From: Verrucomicrobiota bacterium
GTDB taxonomy: Bacteria > Verrucomicrobiota > Verrucomicrobiia > Limisphaerales > UBA9464
Direction of reading: 5' to 3'
Length of the DNA stretch: 64,000 nucleotides
Assembly: GCA_017309115.1 (NCBI GenBank)
Contig: JAFLEF010000019.1
Coordinates: forward strand, 1-64,000
This document shows positions 18,097 to 26,129 of the stretch, in pieces. The position numbers and the translations under genes were made by a program. Under the pieces are notes generated by a model. That model searched no databases and was not told the origin of the DNA. It saw only the letters and a program-made list of their open reading frames with translations. Positions within the stretch are counted from its first letter, which is position 1. The number at the start of each line of letters is the position of its first letter.

Positions 18097-18861
18097 TCAA
18101 GCGCGGGAATCAGGAGCGAGACGTTCGAGTACCTCTCGCCGGCGGGTCCGAGCGACCGTGAGTTCGATGCCCCGGCGGAGTTCGATGATTTGATCCCCGT
18201 GAGATTTGGTTCGCATGGCGCGGACGTGGCCGACGTTGACCAAGGCGAAACGGCTGATTCTGACGAATTGGGTTGGAGGAAGTCGGGTGGCCAGTGATCC
18301 CAGAGATTCAGTTACTCTCCAGGTTTGGCGGCCACACCAGACTTCACATTCGGCATTTCGGGCCACTGCGTACTCAATATCCTCCAGGGGAACCAGCACC
18401 GTGCGTCCCCCGAGGCGCAGAACGACTTTGGAGAGGGAAGGCGGATTGGGTCGGGGTGTCTGTGGGGACAGCAGGGAGGTCCAGTGGTGAGGTGCGTGTG
18501 GTTGGGCACGGCTGAGGGCCATGGTAAGGCGGGCTAGATCGAAGGGTTTGAGCAGATAGTCGACAGCTCCAGCGCGAAAGGCTTCCACCGCGTGATCGCC
18601 GCTCGCCGTAACGAAAATCACCTTTTGCGGAGTCACTTGTCCAAGTCGGGCGAGAACTTCGAATCCGTTAAGACCGGGTAGGCGAATATCGAGCAGAATC
18701 ACGGCTGGCCGAAGAGCTGAAATCAAGGCCACCGCCTGAGGCCCAGTCCGTGCTTCTCCAATAAGTCGATAGCCCGGGAGGCGGGCCAGCATTCTCCGGA
18801 GTTTCTCCCGGGCCAAAGCTTCGTCATCTGCAATGATGACTTCGGCAGGAGGCGGAGTCAT
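18097..18861 (-). CDS. LytTR-family response regulator
   Basis: A 254-residue two-domain regulator. The receiver domain occupies about 1-120: acidic pocket in VIIADDEALAREKLRR, phosphoacceptor Asp in VILLDIRLPGLNG (57), Thr/Ser in IFVTASGDH and the conserved Lys in DYLLKPFD. The C-terminal LytTR DNA-binding domain (about 150-250) shows VLVPLEDIEYAVARNAECEV and the RISRFALVNVGHV block. No histidine kinase is adjacent. Instead its ATG overlaps the last 4 bp of the FG-GAP/UnbV gene (ATGA), so the two are translationally coupled. The likely role is transcription control of surface or extracellular functions, as for other LytTR regulators. Confidence 0.93.
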   Translation of the reverse strand: MTPPPAEVIIADDEALAREKLRRMLARLPGYRLIGEARTGPQAVALISALRPAVILLDIRLPGLNGFEVLARLGQVTPQKVIFVTASGDHAVEAFRAGAVDYLLKPFDLARLTMALSRAQPHAPHHWTSLLSPQTPRPNPPSLSKVVLRLGGRTVLVPLEDIEYAVARNAECEVWCGRQTWRVTESLGSLATRLPPTQFVRISRFALVNVGHVRAMRTKSHGDQIIELRRGIELTVARTRRREVLERLAPDSRA

Positions 18862-21272
18862 GGCCTGGCTGGTGCGACGTGAGGATGCGAGCGCGTGAGG
18901 TCAAAGGGCGAGACGGGGCGATGCAGTTCCCGCGCCTGGGCTTCGTTCTCCCGTAGCAAATAAGTTCGGTCTCGGAGCAAGCCGCGGAACTGTTGCTGGT
19001 TGCCGGATCCGGGCCAAGTGATCTGAACCGAATCGATCGTACTTGCCTGACCGAGACCGATCTCTTGTTGCAGGGGAGACGAGCCGAAACTTCCGCCACT
19101 GTTGACGGTTTTGAAAATCGAACGGGTCCCTTGGGGAGTGGCGACCGTGACGTGGATTCGGGCCCCCAGCGCGGCTCGGTTCGATCGGGTTCCTTCGAGT
19201 TTGAGCTTTAGCCAGTGGTTGGTGGAGCCGGGATTGAGAAAGAGACTGTTGCGATAACGGTCACCCGAAAAGGCCCCACCCATGACAATGTAGACATCCT
19301 GATCGCCATCCTCATCCAGATCGGCAAAAGCGACGCCATGGCCCTTTTGGAGATGGCCGAATCCTCCCGCAGTGGTGACCTCCTGGAAAAAGCGCCCTTC
19401 GGCGTTTCGGAACATCCGATTCGGAACCAAGGTGCTGAGGTCGGGGTTTCCGGTGCCCAGATAAAAATCGAGCCAGCCGTCGTTATCCAAATCGCCAAAG
19501 TTGGAACCCATGGTGAGACACACTCGATTGAGGCGGCTGGCCACGGTCACGTCTGCAAATGTTCCGTCCTGCTGATTGCGATAGAGCTTGGGTAGCGCTG
19601 CTTGGTGAGGTTGCCCGAGGTAGTCGGCGGCAACATCACCCACGTTTCGGATGGCGTAGCCGGAAACGAAGAGGTCCTCCCAGCCGTCGTTGTCGTAGTC
19701 GAAGAACCAGGTGGGGAAACTGATGACTCGATCACCCACTCCTGCGGCGCGGGAAATGTCGGAGAATTTCCACGCTCCCTCGGTTCCACCGTCGTTGCGC
19801 AACAATAGATTCGGTCCGTCTAGGCATGAGAGGAACAGGTCTGGTCGCCCGTCCCGATTGAAGTCGGCGCTTGCGACACCTTTGACGAATCGACGGATGG
19901 CGATCCCGGACGTCGCGGCACATTCCACAAACGTCCCGTCCCGCTGATTGTGAAACAACTCGGACGGATCGGGGTCTCTGGGATTCCCGGATTCGTTGCC
20001 CACAAAAAGATCCAGCCAACCGTCTCCATCATAATCGAACCAGACTGAGGTTTGGGTGGGATGGCGGCTGAGGAGTCCCGACGCCACAGTGACATCGACG
20101 AAAGTTCCATCGCCTCGGTTTTTGAGCAGTGAATTGGGAATACGGCCGGCGCCCCCCAACCACGCGCCCCGCAGGACCCAAATGTCCAGCCAACCGTCAT
20201 TATTGTAGTCGGTCTGCTGGATGTTCAATCCTCCCACCAAACCGATGAGTCCAGCCGCTTCGGTTTGCTCCACGAAACGGCCACCACCTTCGTTTCGGAA
20301 GTATCGCAATTGACCGTTTGGCCCCCAAGACGAGGCCACGACATCCAGCCGTCCGTCGTTATTGAAGTCATCAATGATGCAGCCGCCGGCGAGGTCATCC
20401 ACATCGAGTCCGACGGCCCCGGCCACGTCGGGGAAGCGGGGCAAGGGATATTCGGACGCGAAGGCGGAGGCGGGAATTCGCCAGCGTTCGGGGACTTGGT
20501 CGGGCCACTGACCGAGGGTCATGTAGGCCAGATTCAAGAGCCAACGTCCGCTGAGGTCGTTCGGCGACTGTTCCAAATGTTCGGTGAACAGTTTAATTGC
20601 GCCGCGGGAGCCTCGGGGCAGACGGTGAAACCCGCCGGTCTCCAGGGGAAACAGGCAAGATTCTGGGCGGTGATTCAGGAGGCAGTTCTCCTGTTCGCCG
20701 AGTCGCAGCAGCGTGAGAGCTTTTCGCAGACGCAGTTCAGCTTGGCTTTCGACAGACAGTTTTGCACCGCTTTGGGCAATCTGAGCTTCGACCGACTGAA
20801 ACTCCTGAAAGGCTTCCTCCGAGTTTCCAGCATTGAGCAACTGAACGCCGAGGAAATAGCGGACTCGCGCCTGTTCGTGGAGATTCGTCATTCCCAGCAC
20901 TCTTTGCTGCAGTTCCGTGACCAATCGGTCATTGAGGTACGCCATCGACCGCGGATCCGTGGTGTACTGAATTCTACTGAGTTCCCTCACCATGGCGGTC
21001 GTCCCCGGTTCCAGCTTCGGAGCAGCCTGGGAAGATTGGTCCGCAGCCAAAGTCACGGTGAGACAGAGGGTCAGTCCTGCGGTCACTGCCGCAAAGACAT
21101 CGAAGGACCAGCTAAGCGTTGAAAACTGAGAGTTACGAAAGAACCAGCGCCACGGTCCGATGAGGACGTTTCTCGTCGGAAGCTTCGGTCGGTAGCTGGA
21201 CTCCAAGCGCGCCCCAACCTGACTGGAGCGCTTCGCCTCCAAACTTGAGTGGTGGTTCAGGAGACATTCCAT
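18858..21272 (-). CDS. FG-GAP/VCBS repeat protein with ASPIC/UnbV domain (CRTAC1-like)
   Basis: An 804-residue exported protein. After a long basic N-terminus, a hydrophobic segment at about 57-77 (FDVFAAVTAGLTLCLTVTLA) acts as signal or anchor. Residues about 95-260 are helical and TPR-like (LGVQLLNAGNSEEAFQEFQS). From about 285 to 690 runs a series of FG-GAP beta-propeller repeats with calcium-binding D-x-(D/N)-x-D-G cores, such as DFNNDGRLDVV, DYNNDGWLDIWV and DFNRDGRPDLF. An ASPIC/UnbV domain ends the protein (VQITWPGSGNQQQFRGL). Such proteins are extracellular adhesins or scaffolds; a precise role is unknown. The start at 21272 is the only clear one upstream of the hydrophobic segment, but an internal start is possible. 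Confidence 0.85.
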   Translation of the reverse strand: MECLLNHHSSLEAKRSSQVGARLESSYRPKLPTRNVLIGPWRWFFRNSQFSTLSWSFDVFAAVTAGLTLCLTVTLAADQSSQAAPKLEPGTTAMVRELSRIQYTTDPRSMAYLNDRLVTELQQRVLGMTNLHEQARVRYFLGVQLLNAGNSEEAFQEFQSVEAQIAQSGAKLSVESQAELRLRKALTLLRLGEQENCLLNHRPESCLFPLETGGFHRLPRGSRGAIKLFTEHLEQSPNDLSGRWLLNLAYMTLGQWPDQVPERWRIPASAFASEYPLPRFPDVAGAVGLDVDDLAGGCIIDDFNNDGRLDVVASSWGPNGQLRYFRNEGGGRFVEQTEAAGLIGLVGGLNIQQTDYNNDGWLDIWVLRGAWLGGAGRIPNSLLKNRGDGTFVDVTVASGLLSRHPTQTSVWFDYDGDGWLDLFVGNESGNPRDPDPSELFHNQRDGTFVECAATSGIAIRRFVKGVASADFNRDGRPDLFLSCLDGPNLLLRNDGGTEGAWKFSDISRAAGVGDRVISFPTWFFDYDNDGWEDLFVSGYAIRNVGDVAADYLGQPHQAALPKLYRNQQDGTFADVTVASRLNRVCLTMGSNFGDLDNDGWLDFYLGTGNPDLSTLVPNRMFRNAEGRFFQEVTTAGGFGHLQKGHGVAFADLDEDGDQDVYIVMGGAFSGDRYRNSLFLNPGSTNHWLKLKLEGTRSNRAALGARIHVTVATPQGTRSIFKTVNSGGSFGSSPLQQEIGLGQASTIDSVQITWPGSGNQQQFRGLLRDRTYLLRENEAQARELHRPVSPFDLTRSHPHVAPARP

Positions 21273-21370
21273 GAACCTCTAAAAGGTCGGATTTCGGTTA
21301 GGGGCGCCAGAGCGCAGGGACCAGCGTGGGGCTAAGTCTTGTGGACTGGTTCCAGGAAGGGGCCAGCGGC

Positions 21371-21399
21371 AAAAAAAACGCCGGTCGCAAGGACCGGCG
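21371..21399 (-). terminator. Rho-independent terminator of the YbaY-like lipoprotein gene
   Basis: Read on the minus strand, an 8-bp stem CGCCGGTC/GACCGGCG with a 5-nt loop is followed by eight T residues. It lies 25 bp beyond the stop of the lipoprotein gene and upstream of the FG-GAP gene, so these two minus-strand genes are separate transcripts. Confidence 0.88.
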
Positions 21400-21423
21400 C
21401 AGTCGGGCTTCAACCAGGAAATC

Positions 21424-21837
21424 TCAGCGAACTGGCGTCATGGTGATATTGACGTTGTTGGTCGGAGAACCGCGGGTGAGAACCATGTAACCGTTGCTCT
21501 TGAGTAGAACCATCCCTTGAGGGTCGGTCACCCGGGCTACGAGGGAATACCGGTTGTCGGATTCCACTTCGGCGGGATTGAACGTAATGGTGAAGGGAAC
21601 GGGTGAACCCTTGCTGAAGTTAAGGATGTCATTGGCCAAGACATCGACGGTCCCGGTCAGGAGCGTGTTCTCCACCAAGAATACCGCCAGGGAAGCGTCG
21701 TCGGGAATCTTGCCGGGGAAGGTGACGGTGCCGCTCAGGGTGGCTTTGGGCGTGGTCGATTCGTGGTGGGAGTGGGCGCAGCCGAGGGGTAGGGCGGCCA
21801 GAATAAGGAATCCGATAAGCGCGTAGATTCGTTTCAT
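21424..21837 (-). CDS. YbaY/YscW-like lipoprotein
   Basis: A 137-residue lipoprotein: the signal peptide YALIGFLILAALPLGC ends in a lipobox (LPLGC), predicting lipidation of Cys20. The mature part carries one beta-sandwich of the YbaY/YscW type (ATLSGTVTFPGKIPDDASLAV, then NRYSLVARVTDPQG and the closing NNVNITMTPVR). YscW proteins help secretin assembly, while YbaY paralogs have no settled role. A 13-residue His/Ser-rich linker (HSHHEST) follows the cysteine. The gene is divergent from the ABC ATPase and ends in a good terminator. Confidence 0.87.
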   Translation of the reverse strand: MKRIYALIGFLILAALPLGCAHSHHESTTPKATLSGTVTFPGKIPDDASLAVFLVENTLLTGTVDVLANDILNFSKGSPVPFTITFNPAEVESDNRYSLVARVTDPQGMVLLKSNGYMVLTRGSPTNNVNITMTPVR

Positions 21838-21977
21838 AATGCGGCGGGAGGAAAGCGGAGCAGGACGGTCGTCGCAATAGTGAAGTTGACTGTCATTGGA
21901 TGGGCTCGGATGGGCTCAATAAGCACGGCGAGGGGTCTTGCTTGGTCCGCGGCACCGTTGCTGGCATGGTCGTCGGA

Positions 21978-23012
21978 ATGGCGGTGATCGAAGTTTCGGG
22001 TTTGTCCAAGCAGTTCCGCAGTCCCAAGAAGGCTCCCGGTCTGGGTGGAGCCTTGCGTGGTCTGTTTCGGCGGGAGTTCCAGACCGTCACGGCGGTCAAA
22101 GACATCAATTTTCGGGTTGAAGAAGGCGAATTCGTGGGATTTTTGGGGCCGAATGGGGCAGGGAAGACCACGACATTGAAAATGTTGGCGGGCCTGCTGT
22201 TCCCAACTGGAGGCACGGCCAGTGTGCTGGGGCACGTCCCCTGGAAACGCGAGGATGGGTATCGCCGGCAATTCGCGCTGCTATTGGGTCAGAAAAATCA
22301 GCTGTGGTGGGACCTTCCCGCCCAAGAGTCCCTCGAACTAAACGCGCGCATCTACGGCCTGCCTCAAGCGCAGTTCAAGCGCACGGTGGGGGAGTTGAGC
22401 GAATTGCTGAACGTGCGTGACAAGCTGTCGACTGCCGTGCGGGAATTGTCTCTTGGGGAGCGAATGAAGTGTGAGTTGATCGCTGCCTTATTGCATCAAC
22501 CCAAGGTGCTCTTTCTGGACGAACCCACGATCGGGCTTGATGTGATTTCGTCCCGGATTGTCCGCGATTTCTTGCGGCAGCACAACCAGACCCGCAAGAC
22601 CACCATCCTTTTGACCAGTCACTACATGGCCGACATCCAGGAACTGTGCGAACGGGTGATCATCATCGACCACGGAACGCTCTTTTTCGATGGCCGGCTG
22701 GAGGACATCGTCGGTCGGTTGGCGGGACACAAGGTCGTCACTCTCCGATTTGAACCGAGTGAAGTGACCGAACGGTGTGTTCCGAGCCGGTATGGCGAAG
22801 TAGTGGAGCAGGCGCCGGGGACCCTGAAGCTGAAGGTTCCCCGCGACCGCGTCATCGCTTCGGTGAAGGCCTTGTTGGATGAGATTCCAGTGAAGGATTT
22901 CAGTGTCGAAGAAGTGCCGATTGAGGAGGTCATTCGGAATCTGTTTCAGCGGGGTGATCAGGGAGCATCAACGCTGGCGGAAGAGTCGCGAACAGGGAGG
23001 AATTCCAAGTGA
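21978..23012 (+). CDS. ABC transporter ATP-binding protein (ABC-2 export type), no adjacent permease
   Basis: A 344-residue ATPase. Walker A is GPNGAGKTT (about 57-65), the signature is LSLGERMKCE, and Walker B is KVLFLDEPTIGLD, followed by the H-loop TSHYMADIQEL. The extended loop between strand 1 and Walker A and the C-terminal DUF4162-like domain (after about 235) match the subfamily that pairs with ABC-2 permeases such as those of NatA-type or viologen/antibiotic exporters. I place the start at the methionine of MAVIEVSGLSKQF; an in-frame ATG four codons earlier (21966) is equally possible, and neither has a strong ribosome binding site. The permease genes that normally follow are absent: the next gene is the cupredoxin. 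Confidence 0.9.
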   Translation: MAVIEVSGLSKQFRSPKKAPGLGGALRGLFRREFQTVTAVKDINFRVEEGEFVGFLGPNGAGKTTTLKMLAGLLFPTGGTASVLGHVPWKREDGYRRQFALLLGQKNQLWWDLPAQESLELNARIYGLPQAQFKRTVGELSELLNVRDKLSTAVRELSLGERMKCELIAALLHQPKVLFLDEPTIGLDVISSRIVRDFLRQHNQTRKTTILLTSHYMADIQELCERVIIIDHGTLFFDGRLEDIVGRLAGHKVVTLRFEPSEVTERCVPSRYGEVVEQAPGTLKLKVPRDRVIASVKALLDEIPVKDFSVEEVPIEEVIRNLFQRGDQGASTLAEESRTGRNSK

Positions 23013-23048
23013 AGATCAGGCCAGCCGCTGCGTCTAATCGGTGAGCTT

Positions 23049-23099
23049 GTGAAAAATTTCACGAAGGCGCTTGACCCTCGTGCAGACGTGTTTAGTTTG
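23049..23099 (+). promoter_or_regulatory. Candidate operator and promoter of the cytochrome oxidase cluster
   Basis: GTGAAAAATTTCAC at 23049-23062 is a 6-bp inverted repeat around a 2-bp centre. Nine bases on is TTGACC (23071-23076), a good -35 match, with a weak -10 TAGTTT (23093-23098) after 16 bp. The spacing and order fit a regulated promoter 40 to 90 bp upstream of the cupredoxin start. The palindrome could be a repressor or activator site. Chance occurrence cannot be excluded. Confidence 0.35.
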
Positions 23100-23135
23100 C
23101 GCCCGATTTTCACAGGATCTGTTTCCAATTACCTC

Positions 23136-23834
23136 ATGAACTCGATGCTCAAAATGGCCGCTGCGGTTGCTGCAGCGGCGCTTCCTCTCACCGCGGCTGA
23201 AGTCACTGGCAAAGTAACTCTGAAGGGGACCCCTCCTCCGGCCAACATCATTGCTGCGGTCAAGGCCGACGCGAACTGCGGTAAAGTCGCCAAGGGCGAC
23301 GCCAAGACGCGAACCTATGTCGTGGGTGCGGATGGTGGTCTGGCCAACACGATCGTTTACATCAAGAAGGGTCTGGAAGGGAAAACGTTCCCTGTTCCGT
23401 CCACCAAGCCGGAGATTGATCAAGCGGGCTGCATGTATCAGCCATATGTGGCAGCGGTGATGGTGGGCCAGAAATTCGACGTCAAGAACTCCGACCCGTT
23501 CATGCACAACGTGAACGCCACCCCGAAGATCAACAAAGGGTTCAACTTTGCCCAAGCCTCCCAGGGGCAGGTGAACGAGAAGGTGTTCGACAAGGCAGAG
23601 ATGGGAATTCGGTTCGCCTGCAATGTGCATCCCTGGATGATTGCGTACGTGAGTGTGATGGAGAATCCCTTCTTCGTCGTGACCGATGACAAGGGCACGT
23701 TTGCCATCAAGGGCGATCTGCCGGATGGCAAGTACACGCTCGAAGCGTTCCATCAGAAGGCCGGCGCGTTGACCCAAGAGATTGAGGTCAAGGGCGGCAA
23801 GGCCACGACGGACTTCGCGTTCGACGTAAAATAA
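23136..23834 (+). CDS. Cupredoxin-domain protein heading the cytochrome oxidase cluster
   Basis: A 232-residue exported protein. A signal peptide (KMAAAVAAAALPLTA) precedes a carboxypeptidase-regulatory-like beta segment (VTGKVTLKGTPPPANI) and a cupredoxin fold. The type 1 copper ligand set is readable: His in SDPFMHNVNA, then Cys, His and Met in FACNVHPWM (about residues 167-175). The C-terminus has another beta domain (DDKGTFAIKGDLPDGKYTLEAFH). It belongs to methylamine-utilisation/plastocyanin-like proteins. Lying 62 bp before ctaA it probably serves as a copper-binding electron carrier or copper donor for the oxidase; this is inferred from position. I chose ATG 23136 because it precedes the signal peptide directly. 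Confidence 0.85.
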   Translation: MNSMLKMAAAVAAAALPLTAAEVTGKVTLKGTPPPANIIAAVKADANCGKVAKGDAKTRTYVVGADGGLANTIVYIKKGLEGKTFPVPSTKPEIDQAGCMYQPYVAAVMVGQKFDVKNSDPFMHNVNATPKINKGFNFAQASQGQVNEKVFDKAEMGIRFACNVHPWMIAYVSVMENPFFVVTDDKGTFAIKGDLPDGKYTLEAFHQKAGALTQEIEVKGGKATTDFAFDVK

Positions 23835-23851
23835 TCCAAGGGTAGGCATGG

Positions 23852-23886
23852 AGCCGGGGAGCCGCAGAGGTAGCCCCGGTTTTCTT
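23852..23886 (+). terminator. Possible weak terminator between cupredoxin and ctaA
   Basis: CCGGGG (23854-23859) and CCCCGG (23874-23879) form a 6-bp GC stem, extendable by weak pairs, with a loop of about 14 nt, followed by TTTTCTTTT. It could act as an attenuator that gives the cupredoxin higher expression than the downstream ctaA. The long loop makes the call uncertain. Confidence 0.5.
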
Positions 23887-23895
23887 TTGGATCCC

Positions 23896-25110
23896 ATGAA
23901 GTACTCCGCATCCCGCTTTGGTTTCGCCGCCTTTACGGCGCTTGCGACCTTGGGATTGGTCTGCATGGGTGGCTTGGTGACCAGCAAGGGTGTCGGAATG
24001 GCGGTCCCGGACTGGCCGACGAGCTTTGGGTACAACATGTTTGCGCTGCCGGTGGCGCAGTGGTTCCACGGTGGCGTTTTTGATGAACACACCCACCGTT
24101 TGTGGGCTTCAACGGTGGGATTGCTGGTGGTGTTACTGACCCGCTGGTTGGGAGGCCAGGAATCCCGGCGTCCTTTGGCTCTCATTGGGGCGGCAGAAGT
24201 GGTGGGAGGTTTGTGCCTCCTTTTGCTGGGGCCGGATTGGAAGGGAGCCGGACATTTCCTGGCGGGAATTGGTGGCGTGGTCTTGCTGTCAGCCGCGATT
24301 TGGGTGCGGGTTCCTCGGGCGGAGGGAATTCTCCCGCAACTTGGTTGGGCCGCCTTCTGGTTGGTTCAACTCCAGGGATTACTGGGTGGTTTGCGAGTTG
24401 TTTTGGATAAGGCGCTGGTCGGGAACGTGACTCTGGGCATGGTTTTCGGGATGATCCACGGCTGTTTAGGGCAAATGTTCTTCGTCCTTCTTGGAGTTAT
24501 CGCCCTGATGTGTTCGCGGGCGTGGATTGCATGGAGCGAGGAGCGCCAGGTTTCACCGGAGACATCGCAGGTTCAGCCGTGGCTTTGGGCGGGTGCAGCG
24601 CTGGTGGTCTTGCAGCTTCTTTTGGGGGCCGGCATGAGGCATCAGCATGCCGGATTGGCGATCACCGATTTCCCTCTGGCCTACGGGCAGATCTGGCCGG
24701 CGACTGATCCGGAATCGATGCTGCGGTACAATCAGCTCCGTACCCATGAATCCACGGTGACCGATTTCCAGATCCACCTTCAAATGGTTCATCGGATCGG
24801 CGCTGTAATGGCATTGGTGGTCATTCTGACCGCAGCATGTCAGGTTTGGCGGCGGTTGGGTTGGGATTCACCCCTGGGGAAGGGGGCGGCCATTTGGGCA
24901 GGTTTGGTTTTGATGCAATTCATGTTGGGCATGTTCACTGTTTGGACCAACAAGGCGGCGGATGTGGCCACGGCCCATGTGGCGGGTGGAGCGCTCCTTC
25001 TTCTTGTGGGTACGTTGTTGATTCTTATCGCGCGAAAACTCAGTGTGCCGTCTTGGACGGCAATTCCGGTTGAACCGGTTCGGGCGTTTGCCCGTCCGGC
25101 CGTCCATTGA
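23896..25110 (+). CDS. ctaA: Haem A synthase CtaA (COX15-type)
   Basis: A 404-residue membrane enzyme that hydroxylates haem O to haem A for the cytochrome oxidase. Seven to eight hydrophobic helices are evident. Haem-ligand histidines are visible in FDEHTHRLWAS (first half), GMIHGCLGQ and LQMVHRIGAVM, and the tail ATAHVAGGALL. The short motif AVPDWPTSFGYN after helix 1 is a family hallmark. The start ATG 23896 begins KYSASRFGF, the usual first-helix entry. Its stop overlaps the ctaB start by 4 bp. Confidence 0.93.
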   Translation: MKYSASRFGFAAFTALATLGLVCMGGLVTSKGVGMAVPDWPTSFGYNMFALPVAQWFHGGVFDEHTHRLWASTVGLLVVLLTRWLGGQESRRPLALIGAAEVVGGLCLLLLGPDWKGAGHFLAGIGGVVLLSAAIWVRVPRAEGILPQLGWAAFWLVQLQGLLGGLRVVLDKALVGNVTLGMVFGMIHGCLGQMFFVLLGVIALMCSRAWIAWSEERQVSPETSQVQPWLWAGAALVVLQLLLGAGMRHQHAGLAITDFPLAYGQIWPATDPESMLRYNQLRTHESTVTDFQIHLQMVHRIGAVMALVVILTAACQVWRRLGWDSPLGKGAAIWAGLVLMQFMLGMFTVWTNKAADVATAHVAGGALLLLVGTLLILIARKLSVPSWTAIPVEPVRAFARPAVH

Positions 25111-26111
25111 TTGAAGTGAAGGCCACCGCATCCACGCTCACCGCCGATGAAGAACTGCTCCGAGACAAGAGCGTGTTCTCGATCGCGAGCGAATTAATCA
25201 AAGCGCGGCTGACGCTGCTGGTGGTGCTGACCACCGTGGTCGGGTTTTATTTAGGGTCCCAGACACCGGTAGATTTTGGGTTGTTGCTTAACGTTTCCCT
25301 AGGGACAGCTCTTTTGGCCGCCGGTGCGGCGGTGTTGAATCAATTGGTGGAGCGGGAATTCGACGCGCGAATGAAGCGTACGGCCGACCGTCCGATTCCG
25401 TCGGGTCGGATTACGCCGACGACCGCCCTTCTGATCGGAGCCGTATTGAGTTTGGCGGGCCTGACGTGGCTGTTGTTCCGGGTTAATCCGCTTACGGCGA
25501 TTCTGGGGGCGGCCACGTGGATGAGTTACGTCGCCCTGTACACGCCGCTCAAGCGATTGACGGTGTTGAATACCCTGGTCGGCGCTGTTCCGGGAGCGCT
25601 TCCGCCGTTAATGGGTTGGTCGGCAGCGACCAACAGCGTGTCGGCTCCAGGTTGGGCTCTGTTTGGAGTCTTGTTCTTTTGGCAACTCCCCCATTTTATG
25701 GCGATCGCTTGGCTGTACCGCGAAGACTACGCGGGTGCGGGTTTCAAGATGCTTTCGGGGGTGGATCCGGAAGGGCACCGCACGGCCGCGTCGGCCGTCC
25801 GCAATACCCTAGCCTTGCTTGGGGTCAGTCTGTTTCCGTTCGTGTTTGGGATTGTGGGTAAAATTTATTTGGTGGGGGCACTGATTCTCGGATTCAGCTT
25901 CCTCGCGTTTGCGATCGTCTTTGCCCAAACCCTGACCGCCCGCGCCGCGCGCCGCCTGTTTTTCGCCAGTATTCTCTACTTACCCCTATTGTTGGGACTT
26001 TTGGTTGCCGACAAAAAGACCTCGCCATTGACATCCCGAGGGTCTCCCGCGTCAGATTCTGCCGGGTTGGCCGCGCAGGGGTTGTCGCGGGCCTCTGTTT
26101 TTCCGAATTGA
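25107..26111 (+). CDS. ctaB: Protohaem IX farnesyltransferase CtaB (CyoE/COX10)
   Basis: A 334-residue UbiA-family enzyme that converts haem B to haem O, feeding CtaA. The prenyl-diphosphate-binding motif is NQLVEREFDARMKRTADRP, and YTPLKRLTVLNTLVGAVPGA and the second aspartate motif region REDYAGAG follow. Nine hydrophobic helices fit the family. The start is a TTG at 25107 that overlaps the ctaA stop codon (TTGA), so the two are translationally coupled; the weak start fits coupling. The last 35 residues are polar and poorly conserved. coxA follows after 18 bp. Confidence 0.92.
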   Translation: MIEVKATASTLTADEELLRDKSVFSIASELIKARLTLLVVLTTVVGFYLGSQTPVDFGLLLNVSLGTALLAAGAAVLNQLVEREFDARMKRTADRPIPSGRITPTTALLIGAVLSLAGLTWLLFRVNPLTAILGAATWMSYVALYTPLKRLTVLNTLVGAVPGALPPLMGWSAATNSVSAPGWALFGVLFFWQLPHFMAIAWLYREDYAGAGFKMLSGVDPEGHRTAASAVRNTLALLGVSLFPFVFGIVGKIYLVGALILGFSFLAFAIVFAQTLTARAARRLFFASILYLPLLLGLLVADKKTSPLTSRGSPASDSAGLAAQGLSRASVFPN

Positions 26112-26129
26112 GTTGAGTGATTGAAGTAT

